Source of the DNA: Thysanoteuthis rhombus
Lineage: Eukaryota > Mollusca > Cephalopoda > Oegopsida > Thysanoteuthidae
Reading direction: 5' to 3'
DNA length: 64,000 nt
Assembly (NCBI GenBank): GCA_963457665.1
Contig: OY735202.1
Coordinates: 77,653,142 to 77,717,141, forward strand
How positions within the stretch are numbered: position 1 is the first letter of the stretch; each line of letters opens with the position of its first letter. Positions 33,825 to 45,539 of the stretch are shown one piece after another. The notes beneath the pieces are model-generated. The model saw nothing but the letters and a program-made list of their open reading frames with translations, did not search any database and was not told the DNA's origin. A program made the translations under genes and the position numbers.

Positions 33825-34330
33825 GTTAACAAAGCTGTTCTGTTTTATATCTTATTTTTATGTGAAGGAGCATTAGAAAATCCACTAGTACGTGGATTTT
33901 CATACTTTTTTAGCATTTTGGACAATTTTGGCTGAAATTTCAATTAATATATATTGCAATTGTGGTATTTTCTACAGGTACCAATTTGTGACAGAGATTG
34001 CGGTCACAATTTTAGTCAGATCGGGCTTGTTCTCTTTTTATAACAAAAAATATTAGAAAAAAATTGACCAGGATGCAAGTTTTCACACTGTTTTTTACAT
34101 TTTAAATGATTCTAGTTGGAATATGATTAATTCATTTTTTTAGTGCAGCCATTTTGGAATTATGATGGCGGCTGCAATTAGGTCAGATCAGGTGTGTCTT
34201 GTTTTTATATCAAAAAGCATAAAGCAATGTACCAGTACATACATTTTCACACTTTTTTTATATTTTGAACAATTTGGCTAAAAATTTTATCTAAGCTACT
34301 GTACTAGTATTTCAACCTAAATATGAATTG
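33825..34330. repeat. tandem repeat, three units of about 180 bp
   Basis: Each unit carries a 'CTTGTTTTTATA--AAAAA' block, a 'TTTTCACACTTTTTTA' block, 'GAACAATTTGGCTAAAAATT' and, in two units, a CpG-bearing 'GTCAGATC' (AGTCAGATCGGGCTTG, GGTCAGATCAGGTGTG). Units start near 33840, 34010 and 34185. Too diverged for a young satellite. Confidence 0.55.
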
Positions 34331-34334
34331 AAGA

Positions 34335-35315
34335 AATATATTCACACTATCCTCTGGATTATCCCAAATCCCATTGATATATGACTGGAACAACCTTGTT
34401 AACATTCATATTCTGAGTCTATATAGAATTATCTATCTTTTGATGTATAATTTGTTTGACTAGCAATTTGATACGCAATCATCAATTTTTGCCTCTTATC
34501 TCACAGACCATTATGTTCTGCTTTCTAAATAATGAGCACATCATATTCATCTTCATTTCTTTTTGTTTTTCTGATTCTCCAAGATCCAAGCCAAACATAA
34601 TTTTAATTATAAGTGTAGGAGTCGGTAACAAAATTTGAAATGAATTTGTTATAATTTGTGAATAGATTCATTATTATGTACTGATCTATTTCAACTCTTG
34701 TCCTCATCTTGGTTGTTATAGTCATAACATTCTGATGCTGTACCCTATGGTCTTCTTCAGATGCCTGTCATGAATAATAGATGGAGAGCAACGTTGTAGA
34801 ATAAATTAATCGAAAGAATTGATGCAAATTGGTCTATGATAATCTACAGAGTACACCTTGCATAGAATCAAAAACCATACAAGAGCCTTGGAATACAACA
34901 CTTGATTGCCCTATTGGACTGCAAAGTAAATTATCAAGTCATAGTTGAAGATGAGTCTAATCAGTAGATGATGTTTGCCCTTTATTGTTTGCCAGTAGGA
35001 CTGCAGCCAGTGTTTATACTAAAAAGTTTACAAAAATCTGTTTCAAATTTTGAAGATTGCTTACTGAATTTTTATTGAAAGAATATTGATTCACTGTGTC
35101 AAATTCAGAGTGCACTAATATTTTTGTTACTGGAAAATTTTTTCAATATAAGATTTTTGCACAGATTGACTGACAAAAAATTGGATGAATATTGTTTATC
35201 ATCTGTATTCTTGTTGTGATTATCCTATATTATTACCTTGCATATATCTGCAGATTTAATATTAGAGCAGAAAACTAGATGATCCATTTCCTGTTTTAAT
35301 AACAAAATTTCTCCA
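34335..35315. other. no gene recognised; possible Penelope end near 34740
   Basis: Around 34730-34775 the minus strand holds 'CATCTGAAGAAGACCATAGG', reminiscent of the untranslated ends of Penelope-like elements, but no coding part was found. Confidence 0.25.
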
Positions 35316-35320
35316 AATAG

Positions 35321-36168
35321 AGCAGGGCTTCTCAAACTTTATCTTATTAATGATCCTTTTTGATGAGACAAAATATTTTACAACCCCTCACTCATAGTTA
35401 TAAAAACAATTAGTACGAGGACTATAAGAAACCAACAACCAAAATTGTAACTAAAACTGTCAACTGATTGGTTGGTGGGCTATCTATCTGTATAAGTATC
35501 ATGTATACCAGCTGTACCGGTGGAGATAGAGGGCTGGAAACTCAAACATACTCCTTATTATGTATAAGAAAAAAGTTATTTTTGTTTTTTTACCCCCCCC
35601 CAGGTTTTTAGTGGGGGTGCAATTCGCAAGGTAATTTCATGCTAAATTGATACCTTAGTTTGTGTCTGGTAGCATTTTTAGTGATCATTGTTCAACAAAA
35701 AGTGAGAGATGTAACTCCTCCATTGGTCACTACAATTATTTTTATGGATCACAACGCATGCTACCAAACCATGTTGGTCATGTGACAGTTTCTACTGAGT
35801 GACTAACCAGACCTGCATATGATTAGTTTTTAGCTGTAATTTAATAGTAAGTAAACACTGAAATGAATAAAGACCCCCAAAATTGTCAAAAATTGCATTC
35901 TATTTATGATCTATATTAAGTTTTACAGTGTTTATTACAAAATAAGATAAATCTTTGTAAATAAGTGTACCAAAAAAACATATGCAATTGAGCCATTTCA
36001 AACTGAACATTAGAAAGAGTACATTTTTGTACAAAGATAATAAAAAGTTCTAGTAACATAATTATTCTTTGAAAATGAATTTTCAAATATTTCTGCAACC
36101 CCCTAATAATTTTTTATGTGACCCCCAGAGGGATCCCATTCCCTATGAATCCCTAGCCCAGGAATAGA
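35321..36168. mobile_element. nonautonomous hAT element, host of a nested repeat
   Basis: The left end AGCAGGGCTTCTCAAACTTT and following 'TACAACCCCTCACTCATAG' match the typical ends of hAT elements. The right part, reverse-complemented, gives 'CTGGGCTAGGGATTC' and 'CTCTGGGGGTCACATAAAAA', again typical. Family A copy A8 is inserted at 35429-35816, so the net hAT length is about 460 bp. No transposase frame. Confidence 0.55.
35429..35816 (-). repeat. family A repeat, copy A8, nested in hAT
   Basis: The full order is present in reverse: 'CAACCAAAATTGTAACTAAA', 'GGGCTGGAAACTCAAACAT', a C9 run with 'GTTTTTAGTGGGGGTGCAAT', 'AAATTGATACCTTAGTTTG', 'GCATGCTACCAAACCATGTT', ending 'TGAGTGACTAACCAGACCTG'. 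Confidence 0.8.
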
Positions 36169-36584
36169 GATTGAAATTTAGAACTTGCGATATTCCCCCA
36201 GACAATGGGTTTGAACATTTTGCATGTTGTCCAGTCATTTGCTTTACTACTTTCTATGTTTAGAGCTTCCATCTTAAATGCTTGACTTCTTAATAAGAAG
36301 AGACTGAGGTGACGCTCTAGTAAACATGACCTCAAAACACAAGATAAGAATACCAGAAATGTGGCCAAAATTACTCGAGTGAAACGTGAATTCCAAAAAG
36401 GAAAAGCTGAATAGTTTCTTTTCATCCTTTTCATTCCTTCAACAAGAACCTCTTTGGTTTGTTGAGATCCCCCAGACTATGAAGAATAATGACAGCAATG
36501 TTCAGTGTTATTATAATTATTTTTGAAGGTCATTTTAAGGTTGGGAAGGGGCAGCTTTTCTTCTGGGCTCTTTTTCTTTATATT

Positions 36585-36609
36585 GGTATCCTCTCTCTCT
36601 CTCTTTCTT

Positions 36610-36658
<49 letters not shown>
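36585..36658. repeat. (TC)n then (TA)n microsatellite
   Basis: CTCTCTCTCTCTTTC followed by about 50 bp of alternating AT. Confidence 0.96.
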
Positions 36659-36662
<4 letters not shown>

Positions 36663-37029
36663 AGCCAATGATGCATTCCTAGAGGATTATGTTTATTTTT
36701 AAAGAAAGCTATAAAAAAAAAAATCAGTATGCTTATATGGTAGATTTATTTTGTGATGATTTCATTTGTGCCACCTTCTCCTAAAATGCATGCATTCCCA
36801 GCATAAAATTGTGAAGCATAAGGCTGCAATCACATTTGTTGTGGCTTCACATAGATGAAGGAGACAGATTAATTGCCCCTGAAAAATCCTTATATGAAAA
36901 AGATAGCAGGACTACTGAAATGCAATTGATCAGTCTTCCTCATATACATGCAGATTTGATAAAAGATGATAGACAAGGAATGTTTCATTTTAAATTTTTG
37001 AATCAACTTTTCTTGTTTATGAAGAAGTG

Positions 37030-37665
37030 AATGTAAATGTAGATCCAGTAGGTGTTAATCTTGGTCAAATGTTTGTAATTGAGAGCTTTCAACCAGACTT
37101 CTGGCCAGAATCAAGATCAGGGAAAAAGTATGAGGCTCTTCTGTTTTCCAGTTTTTGAATTTTAGCATTTACCATCTGTCCATTAAGTGAAATTCAAAGA
37201 CAAATGATAAATGCCAAGTTAAAAATCATTCTAATGGGATATTATAGATGCAATCTTTGGTCATCCCTTCTCTACGGAACAATCAACTTTTATAAAGAAA
37301 TTACAAAGTATGGTCATACTATTGAACATTTTTGCTGTGTCCCCAAATGAATCAATGTTTTATAAACAAAAAAGATCAGTATCAACAGATCATCACTTGC
37401 AATCAGTTTTGATTACAGGAAACACAAAATCTGAAGTAAAATTTGACAATATTGTGTTCATCATACCTGCAAAAAGAGTTCATAGTTCTTATCGATAACT
37501 AGTACATAGGAGTTAATGCGAATATAAGTTCCTATTGAAGCAATTAAAGCTCTTTCCATAGCCTTGTATTATCATAGATTTTTTTTCCTGGCCTACTAGA
37601 CATAAAAACATTTCTGATCCGGCCCATCCCTCACAAAGTTTGTCAACCCCCGGCCTAAATGATTG
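37030..37665 (+). mobile_element. hAT transposase C-terminal fossil and 3' end
   Basis: The plus strand gives NFYKEITKYGHTIEHF, then SMFYKQKRSVSTDHHLQSVL, corresponding to the hAT dimerisation region (FY-K-E-x-x-K-Y ... F-S-x-M-x-x-x-K-x-R-S-x-L-T-D-x-H-L-x-S-x-L-R), as in ZBED/GTF2IRD2-like transposases. The conserved Cys-Glu and other residues are altered, and earlier parts are in other frames. At 37590-37660 the phrases 'TCCGGCCCATCCCTCACAAA' and 'GTCAACCCCCGGCCTAAATG' look like the element's terminal region. A dead copy; the upstream frame at 36836-37030 may be an eroded earlier part. Confidence 0.6.
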
Positions 37666-37777
37666 ATTATGATAATTTATCCCAAATTACAGAATGTTTA
37701 TGGTTTTGAACGTAATGTTTCGTCCACTATTTCTTACAGACATTTCAACAATCATACTCTTCAACCTTCTTCAAAAG

Positions 37778-37832
37778 TATATTGCATTGAGTGATCTTTG
37801 AACGACGTCTGAAGATCACTGAATGCAATATA
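37778..37832. repeat. 55 bp quasi-palindrome
   Basis: The arm TATATTGCATTGAGTGATCT (plus one more T) is repeated in inverse at the right with one mismatch, around a 13 bp centre containing GACGTC. A 21 bp stem would be stable as RNA or as a cruciform. It overlaps no recognised element. Confidence 0.75.
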
Positions 37833-38044
37833 AACCTGGGAGGCCAAAGAATCTATTGCGCTATTGACATCCACCCTTATAATAACAAGACCACCAAAAA
37901 GAATGAGTTCAATAGTCCAGATAATTCTTGGAAGAGAATAAATTCCATCAATTTTCTGATATAACCATAAGATGTATGTATCATTGTTTTCCACTTATAC
38001 TCTCATTGAGGGTGTTGTGGGGTTAGGTATTTATGTGCAATTGT

Positions 38045-38215
38045 TAGTAAGACCTACTTCCAACAAGACAGGCCTGTCGAAGCTTCATTCACAACACCTG
38101 GTTTCCGCTAATGGTCACCCATCTGCGTACTGACCAGGCTCGACATAGCTCAACTCAGGTGATCTATGAGAACTGATGTAGCTGACATAATTTGGCCATC
38201 AGCCCTTAGCCATGG
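38045..38215 (-). repeat. 5S rRNA-derived SINE, minus copy
   Basis: Minus-strand order fits the 5S head: 'ACACCTGGTTTCCGCTAATG', 'GTCACCCATCTGCGTACTGA', 'CCAGGCTCGACATAGCTCAA', 'CTCAGGTGATCTATGAGAAC', then 'GACATAATTTGGCCAT'. The tail is short or lost on the left. Confidence 0.7.
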
Positions 38216-38541
38216 TGAGGGGGGTGTCGTCTTAATCCTAGTCCTCGTGCTAAATGATCAGCAGAGAGGTATTGTGAACCATTTCAAAGTCTTTCATATG
38301 ATTTGGACTGAACAATGGCCTATAGAACTGAAGGGGAACACTCCACCACTGTGTCATGGAGATCGGTGTAACCTTATGAGATCCCCAAAAAGTTGGTATA
38401 CAAAATTTAACTAATGACATCATTTTTAAGTGTATTGTTTAGGAGAACTCTTAGTCATTAATTGTTGACAACTCTTAATGGTTCTCAGACAATTGGTTTC
38501 TTCAAGTACCTATCATGAGTTTTTTTTTTCTCTATAAATAA

Positions 38542-38640
38542 TAAAGTCCAATGATAGCAGCTGTTCACATCTACTTGTAGCTCTGGAGTCTACTTCAACT
38601 ACTTCAGTGGTGAAAAAGACTCCCGACAGTATGATTAGTA
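38542..38640 (+). repeat. left direct repeat flanking the TATC array
   Basis: About 98 bp, about 80% identical by eye to 40962-41060. The invariant core is 'TCTACTTCAACTACTTCAG' and the end 'ACAGTATGATTAGTA'. Confidence 0.8.
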
Positions 38641-38644
38641 GATC

Positions 38645-39638
38645 TATATCTACATCTATCTATTTACAGAGAGAGTAAAAAAGATCAAATACAGTTGCTA
38701 AAGGTTTTTTTTATGTACTTATGCGCCTCCAATTTGGAAAGAAATGAACCATATATTTCTAATTTCCGTATAAACTTTTCGATGTTCAATCTTGTTTCAA
38801 TATTTTTTTTAATTTCTATATTTTTTAAATCTTTCTTATTTTACTATGTTTATACCGATCTATCTATCATATTCAGTTTATATCTATTCACCTTTCATAT
38901 TCTGTTCATTTCTATCTATATTCAGTTATCTATCTATTGATCTATCATATTCTGTTCATATTTATTTATCACTCTGCCATATTCTGTTTATAACTATCTA
39001 TCTATTGATCTACCATTCTGTTTGTAGCTGTTGATCATATTATGTTCATAACGATTTATCTATCCCTTTATCATATTTGGTTCATATCTATCTACCTATC
39101 TCAATCATATCCTATTATTATCTGTTAATATTTGTATGTCATATTCTGTTCATATCTATCTATTGATTTATCTAATTCTGTTCATATCTATCTTTGTTCA
39201 TAGCAGTCTTATTCTGTTCACATCTATACCCATCTCAATCTGTTAATCAGTCTATCTATTTATCTATGTATCTATCTCTGTTAATATCTATCCATCTATT
39301 TATGGTTGTATGCATCTGTCTTATTCATGTATGTACTTATATATCTATCTCCTAATTATCTCTGTTCATATCTATCTATCTTATTCTGTTCATATCTTAT
39401 ACTTTTAATATCTATCTATTCATCTGTATGTATTCTGTTCATATTTATCTATCAATCATTCTCTTCATATGAATCCAACAGCCTATCTCTATATGTATCT
39501 CAGCCTATCTATCTGTTAACATCTATCTATACATGTATCTATTTGTCTGTTAATATCTTTCTTAGTATATTAGTATGTGTATGTATGTATGTATGTATGT
39601 ATCTATGTATCTATCTATCTATCTATCTCAGTCTGTTA

Positions 39639-39669
<31 letters not shown>

Positions 39670-40935
39670 TGTATGTATGTATGTATGTATGTATCTATTT
39701 AAAAATCATATTCGTTTCATATCTATCTATGGATCTGTCATATCCTGTCCATATCTATCTCTCTATTTAATTCTATTCATATCCATCTACCAAATTCTGT
39801 TCATATCTGTATATGTATCTATTTATCTACCTATCTATCAGCCTTTTAACAGCTATATATCTATCTATCTCAGCCCTTTAATAGTTATACAACTATCTTT
39901 CACAGCATGTTAATAGCTGTATATCTATCTATTTTATTCTGTTGGTATCTATCTACCATCTTGTTAATACCTATCTGTCTATATTTCATCTTATTCATAT
40001 CTTACTTTATTCATATCTATGTATTTATTTATTTATTTTCCCTGTTCATAGCTATCTATCTTTTTCTGTTAATATCTATCTTTCTGTTTGTCTTTTTCTG
40101 TTCATATCTATTTATCATTCTGTCCCTTCTGTTTATTCTGATCATATATCTATCTATATTCTGTTTGTATCAATCTTTTTCTGATCATATCTATCTACAT
40201 ATCTATCTCATTTGCTTCATATATTTTTATCTATCTTATTCTGTTCATATCAATCAATCTATCTATTTCATTCTGTTCACATCTATTCATCACCCTATTA
40301 ATATCTATCTAACCTGCTGTTAATATTTATCTATCTGTCCATATTCGTCTATCACATTCTTTTCATACCTATCTTATTCTTTTATATCTCTCTATCATAT
40401 TCTGTCCATACCTATCTATCAATCTGTTTCATATCAATCCAATTATTCATCTCTATCACATTCTGTTCATATTAATCAATCTTTATATCTGTCTGTTGAT
40501 ATATATCAATGTATCAATCTCTCTATTTGACCCTGTTCATATCTCAAGATATATGTCTATCTCTTGATATCAATCTCATCCTCTTAATATCTATTTATCA
40601 TTCTGTTCATATCTACCTATCTGTTTATGTATATGTATCTATCTCAGCCTTTTAATAGCTATATCTATCTATCCATCATCCTGTTAATATGTCTATTCAT
40701 CTATTTTATCCTATACATATCTATGTATTTATCTAGATTTCTCTGATCATATCTGTCTTATTCTGTTGATATCTCTCATCCTGTATATATCTATCTAATT
40801 ATGATCATATCTATTTATCTATTCAATTCTATTCATATCTATACAATTCTGTTCTAATCTATCCAATTTTGTTCGTATCTATCTATATATCTAATTCTAA
40901 TCATATCCATCTATCGATCACATTTATTCATGTCT
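38645..40935. repeat. TATC/GATA-rich array, 2.3 kb
   Basis: Built of TATC tetranucleotides interleaved with 'TTCTGTTCATATC', giving loose higher-order units of about 20-24 bp. A (GTAT)n block lies at about 39570-39695. The frames full of Ile, Tyr, Ser and Leu in this region are artefacts of the repeat. Confidence 0.95.
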
Positions 40936-40961
40936 TTTTTGATGAGTATTTTGCTTGTAAA

Positions 40962-41060
40962 TGAAGTTCAATGATAACAACTATGCATGTCTATTTGTAT
41001 ATCTGAAGTCTACTTCAACTACTTCAGAGGTGAATAAGACACCTAACAGTATAGTTAGTA
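40962..41060 (+). repeat. right direct repeat flanking the TATC array
   Basis: Counterpart of 38542-38640, with the same order and end 'ACAGTATAGTTAGTA'. Directly after it, 'TGAGAACTGATGTTGCTATA' resembles the 5' edge of a minus-strand 5S SINE. Confidence 0.8.
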
Positions 41061-41280
41061 TGAGAACTGATGTTGCTATAATGCCGAGGATGACTACCTA
41101 TGGGACAAGGTTTTGTGACTGATGGCTTTCTTTCTCTTGATTGATAAAAATGAAATACAAAATCAAATAATTTTGTTTTACTTTGGTGTTATTTCTGAAT
41201 GACTATCACTCATAGGTAAACATGAGAGGTCATCAATAGAAAGAAAAATTATCCAAGGCCTAACCTCCCAGTCTTTGTAT

Positions 41281-41620
41281 TGTTATACTATGACTGTGAG
41301 GGCAGATAAATGGTGACCTATCTCAGGGAAGGCTTATGGCAAAATCATTTTGGATACATCAGTTTGCATGCGACCACCAAATTCAAGCTGTATATACACT
41401 GTCAATGCTGAAGCTGAATATTCTTGATATTTACCAAGTTTAGCTTAGTTTGACATGAGTTCACAGTAGTGGGGCACCCAGTCAGGATCAAACTCATTAC
41501 ATCAAAAACAGTCAACATTACAAGCTTTTTAAGCACTACTGCACTGATGAATAAACTAGAGATTTCATAAGATTATTACGATGTTCAAGGACCTCACAAA
41601 ATCACAATCCTACTGTAACA
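41281..41620. mobile_element. MITE family G, copy 2, with SINE-like core
   Basis: The left end TGTTATACTATGACTGTGAG and the right end CAATCCTACTGTAACA are inverted relatives of the 58493-58901 ends. The inside carries a reversed family D SINE-like part (AGTTTAGCTTAGTTTGACAT, CAGTCAGGATCAAACTCATT) in the same order as the other copy. Confidence 0.6.
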
Positions 41621-41681
41621 TATACCATTGATACTGATGCTGAAAAATCAAGTTGGATTAAAAAGTAGGAATTAATATGTC

Positions 41682-42080
41682 TTGTTTGTCACTCAATAGA
41701 AACCATTTTGGGCAGCATGTTGTGTTTGGGTTGATCAAATCGATAAATTCAAAAAATATATGAACAGTTTCATTTTGGTTGTGAACTCTAAATAATTCTG
41801 AATCAAAAAAAAAAAAACAAGTGCAAGCACTGCTGGATACAAACTAAGGGGCCAATTTTTCAAAAATTCACATCATAAATTCAACCCCGCCCACTAAAAA
41901 TCTATTGTGGGCGGATTTTCAAAAAACAAAAAAAAACGTTTTGGGACATAAGTAGGAGTAAATGCTCAATTTTCAGCCCTATAGCTCCATTGTGAGACCT
42001 GTATGCATGATAAATAGATAGGTAACCAGTCAGCGAGACTTACTCAAGAACTGAAGAAACCTGTGTTGACAGTTTCTAAT
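41682..42080 (+). repeat. family A repeat, copy A9
   Basis: GTCACTCAATAGAAACCATT, GGCAGCATGTTGTGTTTGGG, ACAAACTAAGGGGCCAATTT, 'CGCCCACTAAAAATCTATTG', TTTTCAGCCCTATAGCTCC and TTGACAGTTTCTAAT appear in the family order. Confidence 0.8.
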
Positions 42081-42084
42081 GTTA

Positions 42085-43260
42085 AAATAAACAAAAGAGA
42101 ATTCAACTTATGTGTACCTCCTATAAAATCTGAAACAATATAAGGGAAGTAACTGACTTTTCTAGTCTATCAATACTAACCACTGCAAAATTATTTAACT
42201 ATCCATGGTTCTGCTATATTTCATAATTTTATTGTATGCGTACAACAAGTTTATCCAAAATTATCTACATTAGGAAAACTTCATAGTTTATTTATTCAAA
42301 TTGATCCGTGTTACTTTATTTCACCCTTGAACATGAAGAGGGCTTTAAGGTGCAACTTGAGCAGAATTCATTATTTTCTTTAAAATATGAGCTGATTTTG
42401 AATGATGAAATCAATCTGAATTACACCCCCTGAACTGCATTTGAGAATTATTTTGCATAGAATCTGCAGCTCTTAATTCATTTTGACTCTGTTGCATCAG
42501 AATTTCTCAAGTCTTTTGAGTTAACACATGTAAACACGTTCTTTCTTGTTTGTAAATGTCTATAAATTTTAAGTACTGCAACAATCGCAATTTTTTTTTA
42601 ATATTCTCTTTGAGCATGTGTTATGAAAAGAATGAAGGAAATGTTGGTCAATTATCACACTGAAATAAGCATAAATTCACTTATGTAACATGCCAAGTGT
42701 GTATCTATATTTTTTGTCAGTGATACCTTGAGGGAAAAAATACTTATATTTTTATGCAAGAGTTACTTCCCTTAGAAGACTTTTTCATTATTTTGTTATT
42801 AGTAAGAGAAGGACAATTGTACTCAATATCAATTGAATTATGTGACGATTTCTCACTTGCAATTGGTTTATATCTTCTCTTTATATTCCAAGTTTTCATT
42901 TGATTGCAATAGTAAAATTTGACTTGTGGTGAATATAAACTAGTATTTGATCAAAATTAAATAACTCAGTCTTTAGTAGAAAATAATCAGTCATAAGTTA
43001 CATATCAATAATAAACATGATAAAGAAGGGAAGAAATTGAGAACAGTTTATATCTGACAAGCTGAAATACCTGTCAATGCTGGATTAAATATTTTTAAAT
43101 TAGGATTAAAGCTTCTAGAGTTGCTAAAAAGTTTCCCTTCGCTTTGAACCCTTTAATGGGGGGAAAAGTTTTCCTTCACTTTTGTCCCTTTGTAGGGAAT
43201 AAAGTTTGTTTTCACTTCTGACCCCTAAAGAATTGATAGTTGTTTAAAAACACCTGAAAA
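42085..43260. other. no gene recognised
   Basis: AT-rich. At 43133-43215 three short related segments (GTTTCCCTTCGCTTTGAACC, GTTTTCCTTCACTTTTGTCC, GTTTGTTTTCACTTCTGACC) form a small tandem of about 37 bp units. Confidence 0.45.
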
Positions 43261-43264
43261 CATG

Positions 43265-43652
43265 CCTGGGTGGTCACTCTAGGGACACTGTTATGTGACC
43301 AACATCTTCTGGTGCTTTGCTATGATTTGAAAATTGGAAAATGGAGGTTAGCAATAAATTCTTCAATACCTCTGTTGCTTTTTCTTGAATCATTCAAAAT
43401 TTAAAAAAAAAAAAAAAGCACAAATACAGCTCGACACAGACTAAAATTTTGCATAAACTTTCATTGTAAATTGAATTAGAAGAAAAAATCAGTTTTTTCT
43501 AAACATGATAAAGAGCAAGTGTTTAGATCTTCAGCTCTCCAGTTTCATTGGTGTGGCCTGTATACATGATACATGGCCAGCCAGACCCACATAAAAACAG
43601 AAGAAACCTAAGTTGACTGTTTTAGTGACAGTTTTGTTTGATGGTTTCTAAT
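43265..43652 (+). repeat. family A repeat, copy A10
   Basis: GGTGGTCACTCTAGGGACAC starts it; then 'ATGTGACCAACATCTTCTGG', 'TTTTTTCTAAACATGATAAA', 'CAGCTCTCCAGTTTCATTGG', 'GGCCAGCCAGACCC', and the end GATGGTTTCTAATA. A deletion removed the middle G-rich part. Confidence 0.75.
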
Positions 43653-43869
43653 ATTTGCTGACATATGCAGTATTTTTTAACGATTCAATTTGAAACATAG
43701 CATTATCAGTGAGAAAGAATTTTTCTTTTCCAAAAATGGTAGACAATAAAACCAAACAAGCTTGGCTGCTGCTGGGTCAAACTCCATTCCTATCCAACTG
43801 AAGATGATTGCTGCAATTTTTTATTGTATTTGTAATAAAGAAAAATTTTTATAATATATATATTTTTTA

Positions 43870-44215
43870 GTATAAATTAATTCATCTATTAGAATGAAAT
43901 AAGCCTTTCTGTAAGATAAATAAAATTAGCCTTATTTGTAAGATAAACTGTTGTAGATATGCAAGACTAGTCAGTTTGGCTTAGTTGGTAAGAAATCCAT
44001 CTACCAATCACTTGATCGTGATTACAAATCATGGTAGGGAAATTTCAATTTTCTAAATTTATTAGAATGGAATGAGCCCTTGCATAATTCTAGCATGATT
44101 TTGGTGTATGTGTAAGTCTTGTCAATTCAGCAAGAAGCAGGTATACCAACCAGTTTGTCATGATTTCAAATCACAGTAAGAGAATGTTAATTTTTATTCC
44201 TCTAAATTTGGTAAG
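43870..44215 (+). repeat. tandem tRNA-like SINE units
   Basis: Unit with head GTTTGGCTTAGTTGGTAAGA (A box) and CGTGATTACAAATCATGG (B box) at 43982-44040, body 'TTATTAGAATGGAATGAGCC'. Before it lies the body of another unit (TATTAGAATGAAATAAGCC), and after it a third head (GTCATGATTTCAAATCACAG). About 185 bp spacing; a trimer of one SINE. Confidence 0.6.
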
Positions 44216-44219
44216 GATT

Positions 44220-45335
44220 GTTCTTATCATTCTTGTTTTTGTTACAGTAGAAAAATAAAATAAACTCAAGATTTGGACTGGAGTTTTACAAGAAAAGATT
44301 TCATAATGAAATTCAATTTTGTGGATTTTTACCCTCCTTAGTTTGTCCATTAATTAGAAAATATTAGATTTAATGTAGCTTTTCACACAAAATAGCAGAA
44401 ATTGAAAAGTAACAAAATTCCAGCTATCAATTTTTTTTTTTATGTGAAAATCATTTTATATTTTTCTCATACGAAATGAAAATAGCTATGTGTGTAGACA
44501 GAAATGATAATTTTAAAGAAGCCTTTTGAAATAAAAATGACCCATATCTAATATTTCCTACCAGAGATAGGTATTCAAGGGTAAAAGCCAGGATCTCAAA
44601 TGCTGATTTTCAAGCAGGTCATCTGTCTCCACTTGGAAGATTGGGACCACATAATCTTCTTACCTCACCACCATTAGATCTGGGGCCGTACTAAACTAAA
44701 ATTGGTATGTATCATGAAACAAAGTCTTTTTTCTTTAGTGATATAAAACTGCATATAATCCTGGGAATCAAATGGAAGGACTATGTCTCAAATAAATAGG
44801 CTAGGAAAAGATCACATCAGCCTCCTGTATCAACCACCATTTGCAGACGGCACCTCCACTGGTAAGGCATATATTGAGACTCCCCACAACAAGACCTGCA
44901 AATCAGGCTTTCAAATAGATACCAATAGGTCAAAGAAAAAAAGCCAACCCAAGATAAGCTGGTGACAGACATTGGTCAGCAGAGGTGAGGATGACTCTAC
45001 CAGACTGGCTGAAAATCATATACTGAGGAGTGCCTTGACTGCCTCATGTGTCACATGAGACAGGAGAAACTGAGTCTGATATAAACAGGAAAATTAGCTC
45101 AATTTATGAAATTGAATTTAAAATGAGTGAATGCAGCAGCTTTCATTTGTTTTCTCCAATGTCAGAAATGATTATGAAATGTCACTAAAAAAATGATAAA
45201 AGTATCATTTTGTTTCTCATGGCAAAAATATATACTTAGTAAGTGGTGCCCTTATGTTGGCTCTGGCTTCAGTAGTCTCTGCTTGAGTTTTACATGTCAC
45301 ATTACTACCTACTCAGCCTGTTTGAGATATGTGAA
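44220..45335. other. no gene recognised
   Basis: AT-rich. A 60-codon frame at 44783-44965 and the GC-richer stretch to 45060 look faintly LINE-like (basic residues near the end), but I cannot name the family. Confidence 0.35.
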
Positions 45336-45339
45336 ATAG

Positions 45340-45450
45340 AGTTGAAGGCAACAGGCCATTGAAGTGGCATCACTCATATCATGCTATTTTGTTCATAGCT
45401 GGGGTAGGGGAGATGAATTCATACCTTTTCCACTCAGTCATCCTGCACTC
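45340..45450 (-). repeat. SINE-like repeat, family E, copy 6
   Basis: 'TTCATAGCTGGGGTAGGGGA' and 'GATGAATTCATACCTTTTCC' match the core. Just beyond, 45452-45530 has 'CAGAGGCATAGCTAGAGATC' and 'CCTAGAGGGACCCCCCATTT', a separate, widely seen repeat type also suggested in reverse near 58060-58130. Confidence 0.45.
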
Positions 45451-45539
45451 AGAGGCATAGCTAGAGATCTGGTGGCCTCCAGGGCTTAACCCCTAGAGGG
45501 ACCCCCCATTTATAGAGATTTCATGAAAAGGGAATATTT

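Noticed and set aside
33825-34330. Possible CRISPR-like array because of spaced repeats
   Set aside because: Three diverged ~180 bp units with no short identical repeats, in an animal genome; a plain tandem repeat fits.
39306-40323. Frames of up to 154 codons rich in Ile, Tyr, Leu, Ser and Cys, resembling membrane segments
   Set aside because: Translations of the TATC/GTAT array; the apparent hydrophobic segments follow the repeat.
44783-45060. Possible LINE C-terminal fragment
   Set aside because: Basic residues and composition are suggestive but no conserved block could be identified.
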